Assembly (NCBI GenBank): GCA_018820205.1
Contig: JAHJOK010000005.1
Coordinates: forward strand, 1 to 64,000
Reading direction: 5' to 3'
Length of the DNA: 64,000 nucleotides
Origin: Alphaproteobacteria bacterium
Lineage (GTDB): Bacteria > Pseudomonadota > Alphaproteobacteria > Caulobacterales > Caulobacteraceae
Positions 52,394-61,277 of this stretch are shown piece by piece. Within the stretch, counting starts at the first letter, position 1. Every line of letters starts with the position of its first letter. The notes under the pieces are model-generated. The model saw nothing but the letters and a program-made list of their open reading frames with translations, ran no database searches and was not told where the DNA came from. A program made the translations under genes and the position numbers.

Positions 52394-55075
52394 TCAGAAC
52401 GATGCGGACAGGCCGACGAAGTAGCGGCGTTCCTCATAGTTCAGAGCATTGAGCCGGTGGCGCGTGCCGGTGAAGCTGCGGTTGGGCTCGTAGTTCAGGT
52501 TGCTGGCGTCGACGATGAGCCGGATGCGGTCGTTCAACTGGTACGAGGCGCTGGCGTCCAGCTGTCCTCGGGCGTCGTTGAAGACGCTGCCGCCTGACGC
52601 CGCCGCCTGGACCGTCACGAGGTAGTCGTCGCGATAGGTATAGGCGACGCGGGCGCTCAACGGTCCCTTCTCATAGTAGACGACGGCGCTGTAGCTGTTC
52701 TCCGACAGTTCCGGGAGTGGAAGGGTCTCGCCGGTCAGTTCCTCCACGATCGGCGTCGAACTGTCCGCATAGGTATAGGCCAGCTGATAGCCGAACCCAT
52801 CAAACGGTCCCGGCAGGAAGGTCAGGGCGTGCTGGTAGGCGATCTCGACGCCCTGGACCTCGCCCGCCTCGCCGTTTGTCGGCTGGGAGATGCGGAAGGT
52901 GCCGAAACGCTCGGAGAAGCCGGGAATGAACTCCTCCGTCACGGTCTGCACCGTGAACGAGTTCACATCCTTCTTGAAGACCGCGACAGACAACAGGCTC
53001 GACGGCGCCAGATACCACTCAAGGGACGCGTCGTACTGCGTCGCCTGGAACGGCTCGAGGTCGGGATTTCCGCGCGAGCCGGTAAAGTTCACGGTCGACA
53101 GGGCAAGGCCGGGCCCGACCTGGGCAAGTTGCGGGCGGGCCAGAACCTTCGCCGCCGCGAACCGCAGGACGAGATCGTCGCGCAGGTCGAAGGCGATGTT
53201 GCCGCTGGGAAGCCAGTCCTGGAACTCCTTCGTCACCGAGATGGGCGTCAGCGTCCCGGCTGCCGAGGCGTTGCCTTCGGCCGTCCGTTCAGTATCGAGA
53301 TAGCGTACGCCGACATTGCCTCTGTAAGGCACGCCGCCCAGGTCGCCTTCGAAGTTCACCCTGGCGTAGAGGGCCGACGTCGACTGATCCACCGCCTTGA
53401 GGGACACGGGACCCTGGGTTCCGGTGTTGTCCAGACTGGGTCGAGGACTGCCCAGGGCGGCGCGAATGGCGACGGGATCGATCACGCCGGTTGGGTACGA
53501 CCGGATAAAGTCGCCCGACACCCCGTTGCCGAACAGGCCAGCCAGGGAGTTGTCATAATTCAGGCCCGGCAGTTCATCGACGGTGATGATGCCGTCGCCA
53601 TTCCGGTCGCCGGCCGCCAGAAGCGTCGCGGCCGTCGGCAGCAGTTGAGGTTCGCCGCTGACCAGCTCCGACTCTTCATATCGCGCGCCCAGCAGAAGGC
53701 TGGTGAAGGGGCCGAAATTCAGGTCGACCTCCGTTTCCGCCTTCAGGTCCCATCCGGTGTTGTCAGCAAAACGGACCTGATCGAACAGGGAGACCAATTG
53801 ATACTGCGCCGGGTCGTTGACGTCGTAGTTTCCATCGACGGACAGGCTTCCGATCGGCCCGCCGCCGTTCAGGTCATACGTCGCTGACGCCGTGCGACCG
53901 GCCCGTTGCGCGACGACGGCGGTGAACGGATTGCCCGTGACGCTGTCGGCGCCCTCGCCCTCTCCGTAGGACGCATCCACGAGCAGGTTCCAGCCGTCGC
54001 CGGTCCACCGCAGATACGACGCCAGGCTGGTCGAGGTGAGCTCGGTCGGAGAGTTGTAGACCAGCGGCCTAAGGGTCACGCCGGCGAACGTACCGCTGAT
54101 GACGGTTCCGTCCGCCAGGGCCCTGGCGCCCGTGTCATTGTTGTTGAACAGGATCTGGAAGCTGTTGAGGTCTCGTTGGCGTTCAAGATCGCTGTAGGTC
54201 AGCTGTGCTCCGAGCTCGAGGTTGTCCATCGGTCGGGCCTGAACCGCGGCGTTCAGGGTCCATCGCTCGTCGTAGCGGCGGACCGTTTCGAGTTGGGCGC
54301 GGTTGGGCCTGAACAGGTTCGGATCATCGACCCCGTCTCCGTTTCCATCGATGCCGCCCGTTCCATTGGCCGCAGGACTGACCCGTGACCAGCCGCCGGT
54401 GGTCCGGGCGAAACCGGCCGATTCCATGTCGTCATAGCCCAGGCTGACCAGCGCCCCGAACCGTCGATCGGCGTCCCGGGCCGACACGAAGGCGGATGCG
54501 CGATAGCCGAACGCCTCAGCGAGATCGCCATAGCCGACCTGAACCCGTCCGGCCGAGGTGAAGCTGGGAAGATCCAGGGGCGATTTCGTCAGCAGATTGA
54601 TCGTCGCACCCAAGGCGCCCTCGACCAGATCGGCCGTCGGCGACTTGATGACCTCGATCCCCGACAGAATTTCCGGGCCGACCGCCTCCAGCGAAACGTT
54701 GCCGTCGAACGCCGCACCGATCAGGACCCGACCGTTCAGCAGAATGCGGTTCTGAGAGATGCCGCGGACGGTGAAACCGTTGCCGTTGCCGTCTCGCCGC
54801 GTGATCTGGACGCCGGGGATGCGGGCCAGGGATTCCGCGATATTCTGATCCGGCAGCTTGCCGATATCCTCGGCCGTGATGACGTCGACGACGCTGTCGG
54901 CATTCCGCTTTGCGGCGATCGACTGCTCAACGGAGCGACGGATCCCGGTGACGACGATCTCATCGACTCTGGTCGCCTGCTCCGTGTCAGTCTGATCCTG
55001 TGCCTGGACGACGCCGGCAAAGCCGGCGCTCAACAGCATGCTTCCCGCTAACAGACGGCGCTTCAATCGTCTCAT
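52394..55075 (-). CDS. TonB-dependent receptor, carbohydrate type
   Basis: An 893-residue receptor with signal peptide (LLAGSMLLSAGFAGVVQA, cleavage near QA) and the plug signature of the Caulobacter/Xanthomonas sugar receptor group: VDEIVVTGIRRSVEQSIAAK, VVDVITAEDIGKLPDQNIAE and IPGVQITRRDGNGNGFTVRG. The barrel ends in VGLSASF with terminal phenylalanine. It is divergent from the PL8 lyase gene across 192 bp, so it likely imports oligosaccharides made from, or large pieces of, the lyase substrate. No extended signalling domain is present. Start ATG at 55075. Confidence 0.95.
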   Translation of the reverse strand: MRRLKRRLLAGSMLLSAGFAGVVQAQDQTDTEQATRVDEIVVTGIRRSVEQSIAAKRNADSVVDVITAEDIGKLPDQNIAESLARIPGVQITRRDGNGNGFTVRGISQNRILLNGRVLIGAAFDGNVSLEAVGPEILSGIEVIKSPTADLVEGALGATINLLTKSPLDLPSFTSAGRVQVGYGDLAEAFGYRASAFVSARDADRRFGALVSLGYDDMESAGFARTTGGWSRVSPAANGTGGIDGNGDGVDDPNLFRPNRAQLETVRRYDERWTLNAAVQARPMDNLELGAQLTYSDLERQRDLNSFQILFNNNDTGARALADGTVISGTFAGVTLRPLVYNSPTELTSTSLASYLRWTGDGWNLLVDASYGEGEGADSVTGNPFTAVVAQRAGRTASATYDLNGGGPIGSLSVDGNYDVNDPAQYQLVSLFDQVRFADNTGWDLKAETEVDLNFGPFTSLLLGARYEESELVSGEPQLLPTAATLLAAGDRNGDGIITVDELPGLNYDNSLAGLFGNGVSGDFIRSYPTGVIDPVAIRAALGSPRPSLDNTGTQGPVSLKAVDQSTSALYARVNFEGDLGGVPYRGNVGVRYLDTERTAEGNASAAGTLTPISVTKEFQDWLPSGNIAFDLRDDLVLRFAAAKVLARPQLAQVGPGLALSTVNFTGSRGNPDLEPFQATQYDASLEWYLAPSSLLSVAVFKKDVNSFTVQTVTEEFIPGFSERFGTFRISQPTNGEAGEVQGVEIAYQHALTFLPGPFDGFGYQLAYTYADSSTPIVEELTGETLPLPELSENSYSAVVYYEKGPLSARVAYTYRDDYLVTVQAAASGGSVFNDARGQLDASASYQLNDRIRLIVDASNLNYEPNRSFTGTRHRLNALNYEERRYFVGLSASF

Positions 55076-55204
55076 GACACTCTGCCTCCCCGCAGATCAT
55101 TGATGTGTCCGCCGCTTTGGACGGGCCCAACCAGGTTGGCCCGGTCCGGAAAATCAAACCTAACGGCGATCGACGAGGTTTTCAAGAGCGAAATATGTTC
55201 TTGC

Positions 55205-55244
55205 CAGTGAGAGACACATTTCCGCGTTGGTGCTACGCTCACTG
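55205..55244. promoter_or_regulatory. Separated inverted repeat between TonB receptor and PL8 lyase genes
   Basis: CAGTGAG (55205-55211) and CTCACTG (55238-55244) are exact inverted 7-mers with centres 33 bp apart, close to three helical turns, in the divergent promoter region. It may bind a dimer or paired dimers. It does not match the ATGAGA-type sites of the IclR region. Confidence 0.4.
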
Positions 55245-55267
55245 AAAATCAGATAGGGAGGACCGCC

Positions 55268-57643
55268 ATGTTCAAGAGAAGGACCGTGCTGGAGGGTCTC
55301 GGCGCAGCCGGCCTGCTCGCCCTGGCCCCCGCAAGCGCCCAGGCTCAGCAGTCAGATCAGTTCGAACGGCTGGAACGTCGCTGGCGCGAAATGCTGATCG
55401 GAGGGCCCGTGGAGCTGATGGGTCAGCCGTTCCAGGCGATCCGTGGCGCCATCGACGATCGCGTGGCGGAACTGGTTCGCGGCGCCCGATGGGACCGGCC
55501 TGTCACCGAGCTGTTCCCCGATCTGTTCGGTGGAAATGAACGCCGCGCCACCTCGCTTCTGCAGAGACTGCGCATGGTGGCCATGGCGTGGGCTACGCCC
55601 GGATCGCGATGGAAGGGGCGGGCTGAACCGGCCAGCCTTCTGCGTCGCGCGCTGACCCGCCTCGCCGACGAGCAGTTCTTTCCCGGCGCCCCCAAAGAGG
55701 GCAACTGGTGGGACTGGGAAATCGGTACGCCGCTGCGACTGCTGGACGTGCTGGTGATCGCCAAGGGCGAGCTCGAGCCTGAAACGCTGCGAACCTTGCT
55801 GGACGCTATCGATTTCTACACGCCGACCGCAGGCTATCTGCATTTCGACGGTCCGGTCGAAGCCACGGGCGCCAACCGGGCCTGGATCAGTTCGGTGCGC
55901 GCCGGCCGCAGCATTCTGCGGCGCGACATCGAAGGGATGACGGCCGCCAAGGAGAGCCTTTATCCCGCCCTGGCCTACACCAGCGCGGGGGATGGATTTT
56001 ATCGGGACGGTTCCTTCATCCAGCACGACGACGTGGCGTCCACCGGGGCTTACGGAGCGGCCTTCGCCTTCCTGCTGGGCGATCTGATCTATCTCGTGGC
56101 GGATTCGCCCTGGGCCTATTCAGACGAACAGTGGGCTCCGGTCCGATCCTGGCTGGAGATCGGGGTCCTGCCGCTGATGGAAGCGGGAGGGTGCATGGAC
56201 ATGGTCCGCAGCCGCAGCATCAGCCGCGTGGACGTTCAGGACCAGGAAACCGGCCTGATCTTCCGCCTGGCGCTGGCCCGGATCGCCGCCGTTTCACCCG
56301 CGGCCTCGGCGAGGACATTCGCGAATTTCCTCAAGAAGACGGAGCGGGGGAACCCGCCAGTCGGCCTGTTCGAGATCGATATCGATGCGCCGGGATTCCA
56401 GATGACTCTGGATCACGCCCGGCTGGCGAAGGCCTTCATCGATGACGCCGCTCCTCTGCCCGGGTTCGCGCCGTCGCATCATCAGTTCGCCAACATGGAT
56501 CGTCTGGTGCATCGCCGTTCGGACTTCGTCCTGGGCCTCGCCCTCTATTCGTCGCGCGTCTGCAACTACGAGGCCGTGAATGGTCAGAACAAGCGGGGCT
56601 GGTACACCGGCCACGGCATGACCTACCTCTACAACGACGCCGTCGATCACTATCGGGACGGCTTCTGGCCGACCGTGGACTCCTACCGACTGGCCGGCGT
56701 CACCTCCGACGGCAGGCCGGTGGCGCACAAGGCGCTCCTGTCCGATCCATGGACCGGCGGGGCGCGCCTGGACGATTGCGGCGTCATGGGCGCCCGCCTC
56801 AGCTGGAACGAGGGCCCCAGCCGGGCGACCAAGTCCTGGTTCTGCATGGACGAGATCATCGTCTGCCTGGGCAGCGGAATTTCCGGGACCGGCGGGGTCG
56901 TTCTGGAGACGACGCTGGAGAACCGCCGACTGCGCGGTGAGGTCTCCAGCGACGCCCTGCGGGTCGAGGGCGCCCCCCTGTCCGCCGTCGGAGAACCGGT
57001 CGATCTGACAACGGCCGATTGGCTTCACATCCCCGAACTGGGCGGCATCGTGCCCCGTCTGGACGAGGGCGAGGACGGCGCCCGTCTGCTGGCCAAGGTC
57101 GAGCAACGCACCGGAGCGTGGTCGGACATCGACGAGTTGAATCCTCCGGCGCCGCCGATCGCCAGGAACTACGCCACAGTCTGGTTCGATCACGGCGCTG
57201 ATCCGTCGAACGGCGGCTATGCTTATTCGCTGCTGCCTGGCGCCGACGCAGCCCAGACCCGTCGGTTCGCCGTTGACCGCCCCGTCAAAGTCCTGCGCCG
57301 CGACGCGGACTGCCATTCCGTTCAACGGGGCTCCGACAGCCTCACAGCGGCAGCGGTATGGGCTGACGGCTGGATCGAGATCGAGCACATCGGCTTTCTG
57401 GGGCCTTGCGCCGCGATCTGGCGATCGGATGGCGACATCCTGGACGTGTCGATCGCGGACCCCACCCATCTGCGCGAGTCCGTTTCCCTTCGCGTCAGCG
57501 GCTCCGACGTCCAACTGATCGAAGCCGCGGATGGAGTGTCTCTTGCTTCGGAGCCGACGGGGACGGTCGTCACGGTCGATACCGGGCAAGCGCTGGGTGC
57601 AAGCCGCAGGCTCCGGCTAAGAACGGCGCCTCTGGCGACCTAG
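55268..57643 (+). CDS. Polysaccharide lyase family 8 (hyaluronate/chondroitin/xanthan lyase type)
   Basis: A 791-residue exported lyase that breaks a uronate-containing polysaccharide by beta-elimination. The twin-arginine-like signal (KRRTVLEGLGAAGLLALAPA, cleavage AQA) is followed by the helical catalytic domain with NWWDWEIGTPLRLLD and the catalytic residues N203 (TGANRAW), H253 (FIQHDD), Y262 (STGAYG) and R314/R316 (MVRSRSIS). Beta-sandwich domains fill the C-terminal half, and length fits PL8. AGGGAGGACCGCC precedes the ATG. Divergent from a sugar-type TonB receptor and in the same locus as SMP-30 and mannonate dehydratase genes, it is probably the initiating enzyme of the pathway. Sequence alone does not fix hyaluronan versus chondroitin, xanthan or another glucuronate polymer. 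Confidence 0.92.
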   Translation: MFKRRTVLEGLGAAGLLALAPASAQAQQSDQFERLERRWREMLIGGPVELMGQPFQAIRGAIDDRVAELVRGARWDRPVTELFPDLFGGNERRATSLLQRLRMVAMAWATPGSRWKGRAEPASLLRRALTRLADEQFFPGAPKEGNWWDWEIGTPLRLLDVLVIAKGELEPETLRTLLDAIDFYTPTAGYLHFDGPVEATGANRAWISSVRAGRSILRRDIEGMTAAKESLYPALAYTSAGDGFYRDGSFIQHDDVASTGAYGAAFAFLLGDLIYLVADSPWAYSDEQWAPVRSWLEIGVLPLMEAGGCMDMVRSRSISRVDVQDQETGLIFRLALARIAAVSPAASARTFANFLKKTERGNPPVGLFEIDIDAPGFQMTLDHARLAKAFIDDAAPLPGFAPSHHQFANMDRLVHRRSDFVLGLALYSSRVCNYEAVNGQNKRGWYTGHGMTYLYNDAVDHYRDGFWPTVDSYRLAGVTSDGRPVAHKALLSDPWTGGARLDDCGVMGARLSWNEGPSRATKSWFCMDEIIVCLGSGISGTGGVVLETTLENRRLRGEVSSDALRVEGAPLSAVGEPVDLTTADWLHIPELGGIVPRLDEGEDGARLLAKVEQRTGAWSDIDELNPPAPPIARNYATVWFDHGADPSNGGYAYSLLPGADAAQTRRFAVDRPVKVLRRDADCHSVQRGSDSLTAAAVWADGWIEIEHIGFLGPCAAIWRSDGDILDVSIADPTHLRESVSLRVSGSDVQLIEAADGVSLASEPTGTVVTVDTGQALGASRRLRLRTAPLAT

Positions 57644-57660
57644 CCCGCGTGCGTTGATCG

Positions 57661-58959
57661 TCAATGACCACCCGTTCCCGGCCTGTCGGCCGGGACGACG
57701 CGGGTGGCTAGAACGATGCCGAGGAAAATCAGGCCGGAGACCAAAGCAACCGCCGCCAGCAGCGTGAACCCGCCCTCCAGTCCGTAACGCGCCTTCAGCG
57801 CGCCCATGATGAAGGGAGACGCGGCGCCGGCGACATAGGCGACGGCGACGACGATGCCGGTGACCGTGGACCGCAGCCGGTTGTCGACCGCGTCAAAGAT
57901 GGCGGCGAACAGATTGGCGTCATAGACGCCGCGGAACAGACCGAAGCCCGCCAGACCGGCGTAGACAAGCCAGACCTGTTGCGAAGCCCCCGCGAGCCAC
58001 AGGAAGGGGGCGAACAGGACAAGGCCTGACGACATCGCCAGGAGCCGGATCTTGGGGCGCCGTCCGACAAGACGATCGGCGATCATTCCTGTCGCCAGCA
58101 GGCCCACCGCCGCGAACAGGTGATGGTAGAGCACGGCGAAAAATCCGGCCTGGGACAGGGACAATCCGAACCGTTCCAGCAGCAGGGAGGGGGTCCAGGT
58201 CAGATAGCCGACCATGACGAAGATTAGAGCGCTGAAACCCAGGATTTGGGCCAGCAGCAACGGCGAGGTGATCACCGCCTTGACCGCATCGGCGACGATC
58301 CGGGCGCGGTCGGCCGGCGGAGACGCCTCCGCGGCGGCCGCCGACCGAGCGGTGATGCGGCGCGCGAAGACGAACAATATGCCGGCCCAGATCAGCCCGG
58401 CGACGCCGAAGACTGCAAAGGACCAACGCCAGCCGTGGGTCTCGGCGATCCAGCCTGCGAACAGGCTGCCCAGCACAATGCCGGTGTAGTTGGCCGTCTG
58501 ATGAAGCGACAGGGCGCGACCCCGTGTCGAGACGTGCTGCTCGCCGATCATGGAGTTGGCGGCCGGTGCGTACATCGCCTCCCCCGTGCCGGTCGCCACG
58601 CCCCGGAACAGAAGCAAAAGCAGGTAGCTGGACGCCAGGCCGGTGAAGAGCGTACCGGCCGAGAAGACGATCAGGCTGAGGACGACGACCTTGTAGCGAG
58701 CGATGATGTCGCCCGCGAAGCCGGCGAACGGCACTGTCAGGCCAAAAACCAGGGTGAAGACGGTGGCGACCAGGCCCATCTGGGCGCTGCTCAGATGAAA
58801 GTCGGCCTGGATCAGCGGCAGGGTGACGCTGAATATCTGTCGGTCCGCCTGGTTGAGAAAGTAGGCGACCCACAACAGTCCGACGATGATCCATTTGCCC
58901 GCGCCTGGCGGAGTGGCGGCGGCGGGTGACGCTGGAGCGTCCGTCGAGGTTGGAATCAT
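57661..58959 (-). CDS. MFS transporter of the polysaccharide locus
   Basis: A 432-residue carrier with twelve predicted helices. YFLNQADRQIFSVTLPLIQ in helix 1, the AGFAGDIIARYK loop and GTGEAMYAPAANSMIGE in helix 4 place it in the major facilitator family near sugar-acid carriers, but not with certainty. The ATG at 58959 is preferred over a TTG at 59001 because AGGGTGAG sits upstream. It lies 61 bp downstream of the SMP-30 gene on the same strand and thus behind the site-A operator. Import of an unsaturated or free uronate is a reasonable guess. Confidence 0.9.
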   Translation of the reverse strand: MIPTSTDAPASPAAATPPGAGKWIIVGLLWVAYFLNQADRQIFSVTLPLIQADFHLSSAQMGLVATVFTLVFGLTVPFAGFAGDIIARYKVVVLSLIVFSAGTLFTGLASSYLLLLLFRGVATGTGEAMYAPAANSMIGEQHVSTRGRALSLHQTANYTGIVLGSLFAGWIAETHGWRWSFAVFGVAGLIWAGILFVFARRITARSAAAAEASPPADRARIVADAVKAVITSPLLLAQILGFSALIFVMVGYLTWTPSLLLERFGLSLSQAGFFAVLYHHLFAAVGLLATGMIADRLVGRRPKIRLLAMSSGLVLFAPFLWLAGASQQVWLVYAGLAGFGLFRGVYDANLFAAIFDAVDNRLRSTVTGIVVAVAYVAGAASPFIMGALKARYGLEGGFTLLAAVALVSGLIFLGIVLATRVVPADRPGTGGH

Positions 58960-59020
58960 CGTTCTCACCCTGGGGCGGCGCCGTCTGGTGGGCGCCTTCA
59001 AAGCCTGTTTGCGCGACTTC

Positions 59021-59920
59021 TCAGCCGGCGCGTCGAAGAATCGGTTGGGACGTGAAAGCCGGCCCGGCCAGTGGAAGGCCCGGACCGATGCCCGGATAGC
59101 TCAGCACCGCCCCGGCGTTCGCCTCGGTCACGACCAGGCCAAGCTCGCCGGAAGGGTCAAAGGCGCAGTTGGTGGGATTGCCCGGTCGGAGCGACAGGGA
59201 CCCGGCGGGCGCCCCCGTCGACGACTTGATCTCGATCCGGTCGGATCCGTGGACTGCGACATGGACACGCCCGTCCGCGGCGACGGCCAGGCCGTCCGGG
59301 CCGATCCCGTCGCCGGTCACGGCGAAGATTTCGGGCTGGCTCCAGGTCCGTCGACGCGCGTCCCAGAGCCCGGTCCACAGTCGCCGCCGCCGCGTCTCCG
59401 CGATGATCAGGGTCCGATCGTCGGGCGCGAAGGCCAAGCCGTTCGGGAAATAAAGCCCGCTGGCGATCACGGTGACAGCGCCGTCCGGAGCCAGACAACA
59501 GACATAGCCCGTCGGCTCGGTCCGGGAATCGCCCGGACAGGTGAACAGAAGATTGCCAGTCTGGTCGAAGGCGAGATCGTTCGGCTTGTCGAGACAGCCT
59601 CCGTCAACGCCGTCCGCCATCGTCGCCACTTCGTCACGCGCGGGATCGAAGCGGCGGATGGCGTTCAGGCCGCTGTCGCAGAACCAGACGCGCCCCCCGG
59701 CGTCGATGGCGATGCCGTTGGGGCGTCCATCGACGAAGCGACGAATGACCTCGCCCGTGGGCGCGCGCCGCCACAGGATTCCCGCAGCGAACTCGACGCA
59801 CCAGAGATTGCCGAAAGGATCGAAGGCTGGCCCTTCCGGAAAGGCCAGTCCCGTCGCCAGGACGGAGAAGCCGTGTGCCTGGCCCTCGGCGGCGTCGAAC
59901 TCGGCTCCGGCAAGCGACAC
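59021..59920 (-). CDS. SMP-30/gluconolactonase family lactonase
   Basis: A 299-residue beta-propeller protein with the SMP-30 motifs: FPEGPAFDPFGNLWCVEF (metal-binding E), DGRPNGIAID, KPNDLAFDQTGNLLF and FPNGLAFAPDDRTLII, then GIGPDGLAVAADG with the catalytic aspartate. Such enzymes open sugar lactones. The start is GTG at 59920 with a strong GGGGGGAGG upstream. It leads the operon with the MFS carrier, divergent from the gene at 60064; the site-A repeat lies between. In uronate catabolism it could hydrolyse an aldonolactone or related intermediate. Confidence 0.92.
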   Translation of the reverse strand: MSLAGAEFDAAEGQAHGFSVLATGLAFPEGPAFDPFGNLWCVEFAAGILWRRAPTGEVIRRFVDGRPNGIAIDAGGRVWFCDSGLNAIRRFDPARDEVATMADGVDGGCLDKPNDLAFDQTGNLLFTCPGDSRTEPTGYVCCLAPDGAVTVIASGLYFPNGLAFAPDDRTLIIAETRRRRLWTGLWDARRRTWSQPEIFAVTGDGIGPDGLAVAADGRVHVAVHGSDRIEIKSSTGAPAGSLSLRPGNPTNCAFDPSGELGLVVTEANAGAVLSYPGIGPGLPLAGPAFTSQPILRRAG

Positions 59921-59965
59921 GCGACCTCCCCCCGCCCTCCGCTCGCGAATTCCGCTTGCTAATAT

Positions 59966-59991
59966 ATGAGAAGGCTTTTTACTGACGAGAG
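59966..59991. promoter_or_regulatory. Candidate IclR operator, site A
   Basis: ATGAGAAG at 59966-59973 and ACGAGAG at 59985-59991, first bases 19 bp apart, with TTTT between. Aligned without gaps to site B (62893-62918) it matches at 22 of 26 positions. It lies between the SMP-30 operon and the operon starting at 60064. Confidence 0.75.
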
Positions 59992-60063
59992 ATTGACACC
60001 CGAAGTGGGCGACCGCAAGTCGAAACTGCGTCGGGAATCCAGAGCGTGAGAACGATCAGAACC

Positions 60064-60918
60064 ATGCCGTCAGGCCACGACAACCCGAAGCTCAGCCGGT
60101 TCGATCCGCTGAAGCGGATCATCACTTTCGACGACTTCGATCACGGCTTCTGCGGCTGGACGCAGCTGGTCGGCAACTATGAGCATTCGCTGGACAGCAT
60201 GCTGCCGGCCTACGCCGAACACACCCAGCCCCAGCTCAGCAACGTCACACACTGGGACTCCGGTACGCACGGAAGTTTCGACGGGACCTACGCCCTGAAG
60301 GTCGCGACCCTGGCGAAGGCGGGATCCCGCAACGTTGCGATCAAGCGGCTGACGTTCCGCAAGCCCTGTCCGGTGCGGCTGGAGTTCTATTTCGCCTTCA
60401 AGCCGGAGGCGTCCGAGCTGGCGCTGTCGGAGACCGACGTGAAATCGATCGGTTTCTGCTATGATCTGCAACAGGGGTCCGAGGGCGGCAATCGCGTCAT
60501 GCCCCACTTCCGTTTCCTTAACGCCCGGGACGGCGAACACGTCCAGAAATGGCAATACAAGGACGCCTATCGCCCGTTTGCCGAGATCGGAACGGCGGGC
60601 AAGACGGTCAGCTTCGACCATCTGGCGGATCACGACTGGAAGGACGTTCCCGGCGGCGGGCAGAAGCTCTGCTACAACGAAGTGCCGACCAAGATTAACT
60701 GGCACTATGTCCGGTTCGATTTCGACCTGACGACGATGCTGCCTGTGGCGCTTCAGTGCAACGATCGCGCGTTCGACGTGTCCGGCCTGTCGCCGATCGT
60801 CATTCCCGCGATGAACAATCTGTGGTGCATGATGAACATCCTTTTCTTCGCCGAGGCGGCGACGGACAAGCGCACCCTGCTTTACATCGACAGCGCCTGC
60901 CTCTCGGGAGACTTCTGA
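60064..60918 (+). CDS. Uncharacterised protein, DUF6772-like
   Basis: A ~284-residue soluble protein without signal peptide, beginning near SGHDNPKLSRFDPLKRI and containing IITFDDFDHGFCGWTQLVGN, WDSGTHGSFDGTYALKVAT and NEVPTKINWHYVRFDFDLT. The repeated aromatic beta-strand pattern resembles jelly-roll carbohydrate-binding folds. I believe this family is catalogued as DUF6772 but cannot verify it here. ATG at 60064 is used; an in-frame GTG at 60046 would add six residues. It overlaps the next gene (TGATG) and shares an operon with that gene and an SDR. It could be a sugar isomerase-like or binding protein; function unknown. Confidence 0.75.
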   Translation: MPSGHDNPKLSRFDPLKRIITFDDFDHGFCGWTQLVGNYEHSLDSMLPAYAEHTQPQLSNVTHWDSGTHGSFDGTYALKVATLAKAGSRNVAIKRLTFRKPCPVRLEFYFAFKPEASELALSETDVKSIGFCYDLQQGSEGGNRVMPHFRFLNARDGEHVQKWQYKDAYRPFAEIGTAGKTVSFDHLADHDWKDVPGGGQKLCYNEVPTKINWHYVRFDFDLTTMLPVALQCNDRAFDVSGLSPIVIPAMNNLWCMMNILFFAEAATDKRTLLYIDSACLSGDF

Positions 60919-61262
60919 TGCCGATGCTGCGGGAGTGCCAGACGGCGATCGTGGCGCGAAACGTGCGCTGGCAAGGCGTCGTCGAGACCGAGCCCTATGA
61001 GGCCGGCTGGGCGCAGGAGATGATCGTCTTCCTTCGCGTTCTGGAGATCGAGGGCGCCGTCGCCGGGATCGAGGCCACCGTCCAGATATCGCCGGACGGC
61101 CTGCACTGGGTCGACGAGGGATCGCGGCTTCCGCTGCCGGCTGTGGTCGGCGGACTTTCGTTCGTGCGGCTGACCCACTTCGGGCAGTATGTCCGACTGC
61201 GGGCGGAGATCCCGGACGACGGAGCGTGCAAGGTTCTGGTCGCCATCAACAGCAAGGGCTGA
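60918..61262 (+). CDS. Small uncharacterised protein coupled to the DUF6772-like gene
   Basis: A 114-residue protein without signal or membrane segment. Its pattern (TVQISPDGLHWVDEGSRLPL, then LSFVRLTHFGQYVRLRAEIP) is that of a small beta-sandwich, with the VRLxHFGxYVRLR strand pair clear. The ATG at 60918 overlaps the stop of the gene before it (TGATG) and the next gene starts 15 bp on, so it is translated with them. No named family is recognised. The coupling suggests that it forms a complex with the 60064 product. Confidence 0.7.
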   Translation: MPMLRECQTAIVARNVRWQGVVETEPYEAGWAQEMIVFLRVLEIEGAVAGIEATVQISPDGLHWVDEGSRLPLPAVVGGLSFVRLTHFGQYVRLRAEIPDDGACKVLVAINSKG

Positions 61263-61277
61263 CGCCAGGACCAAGAC

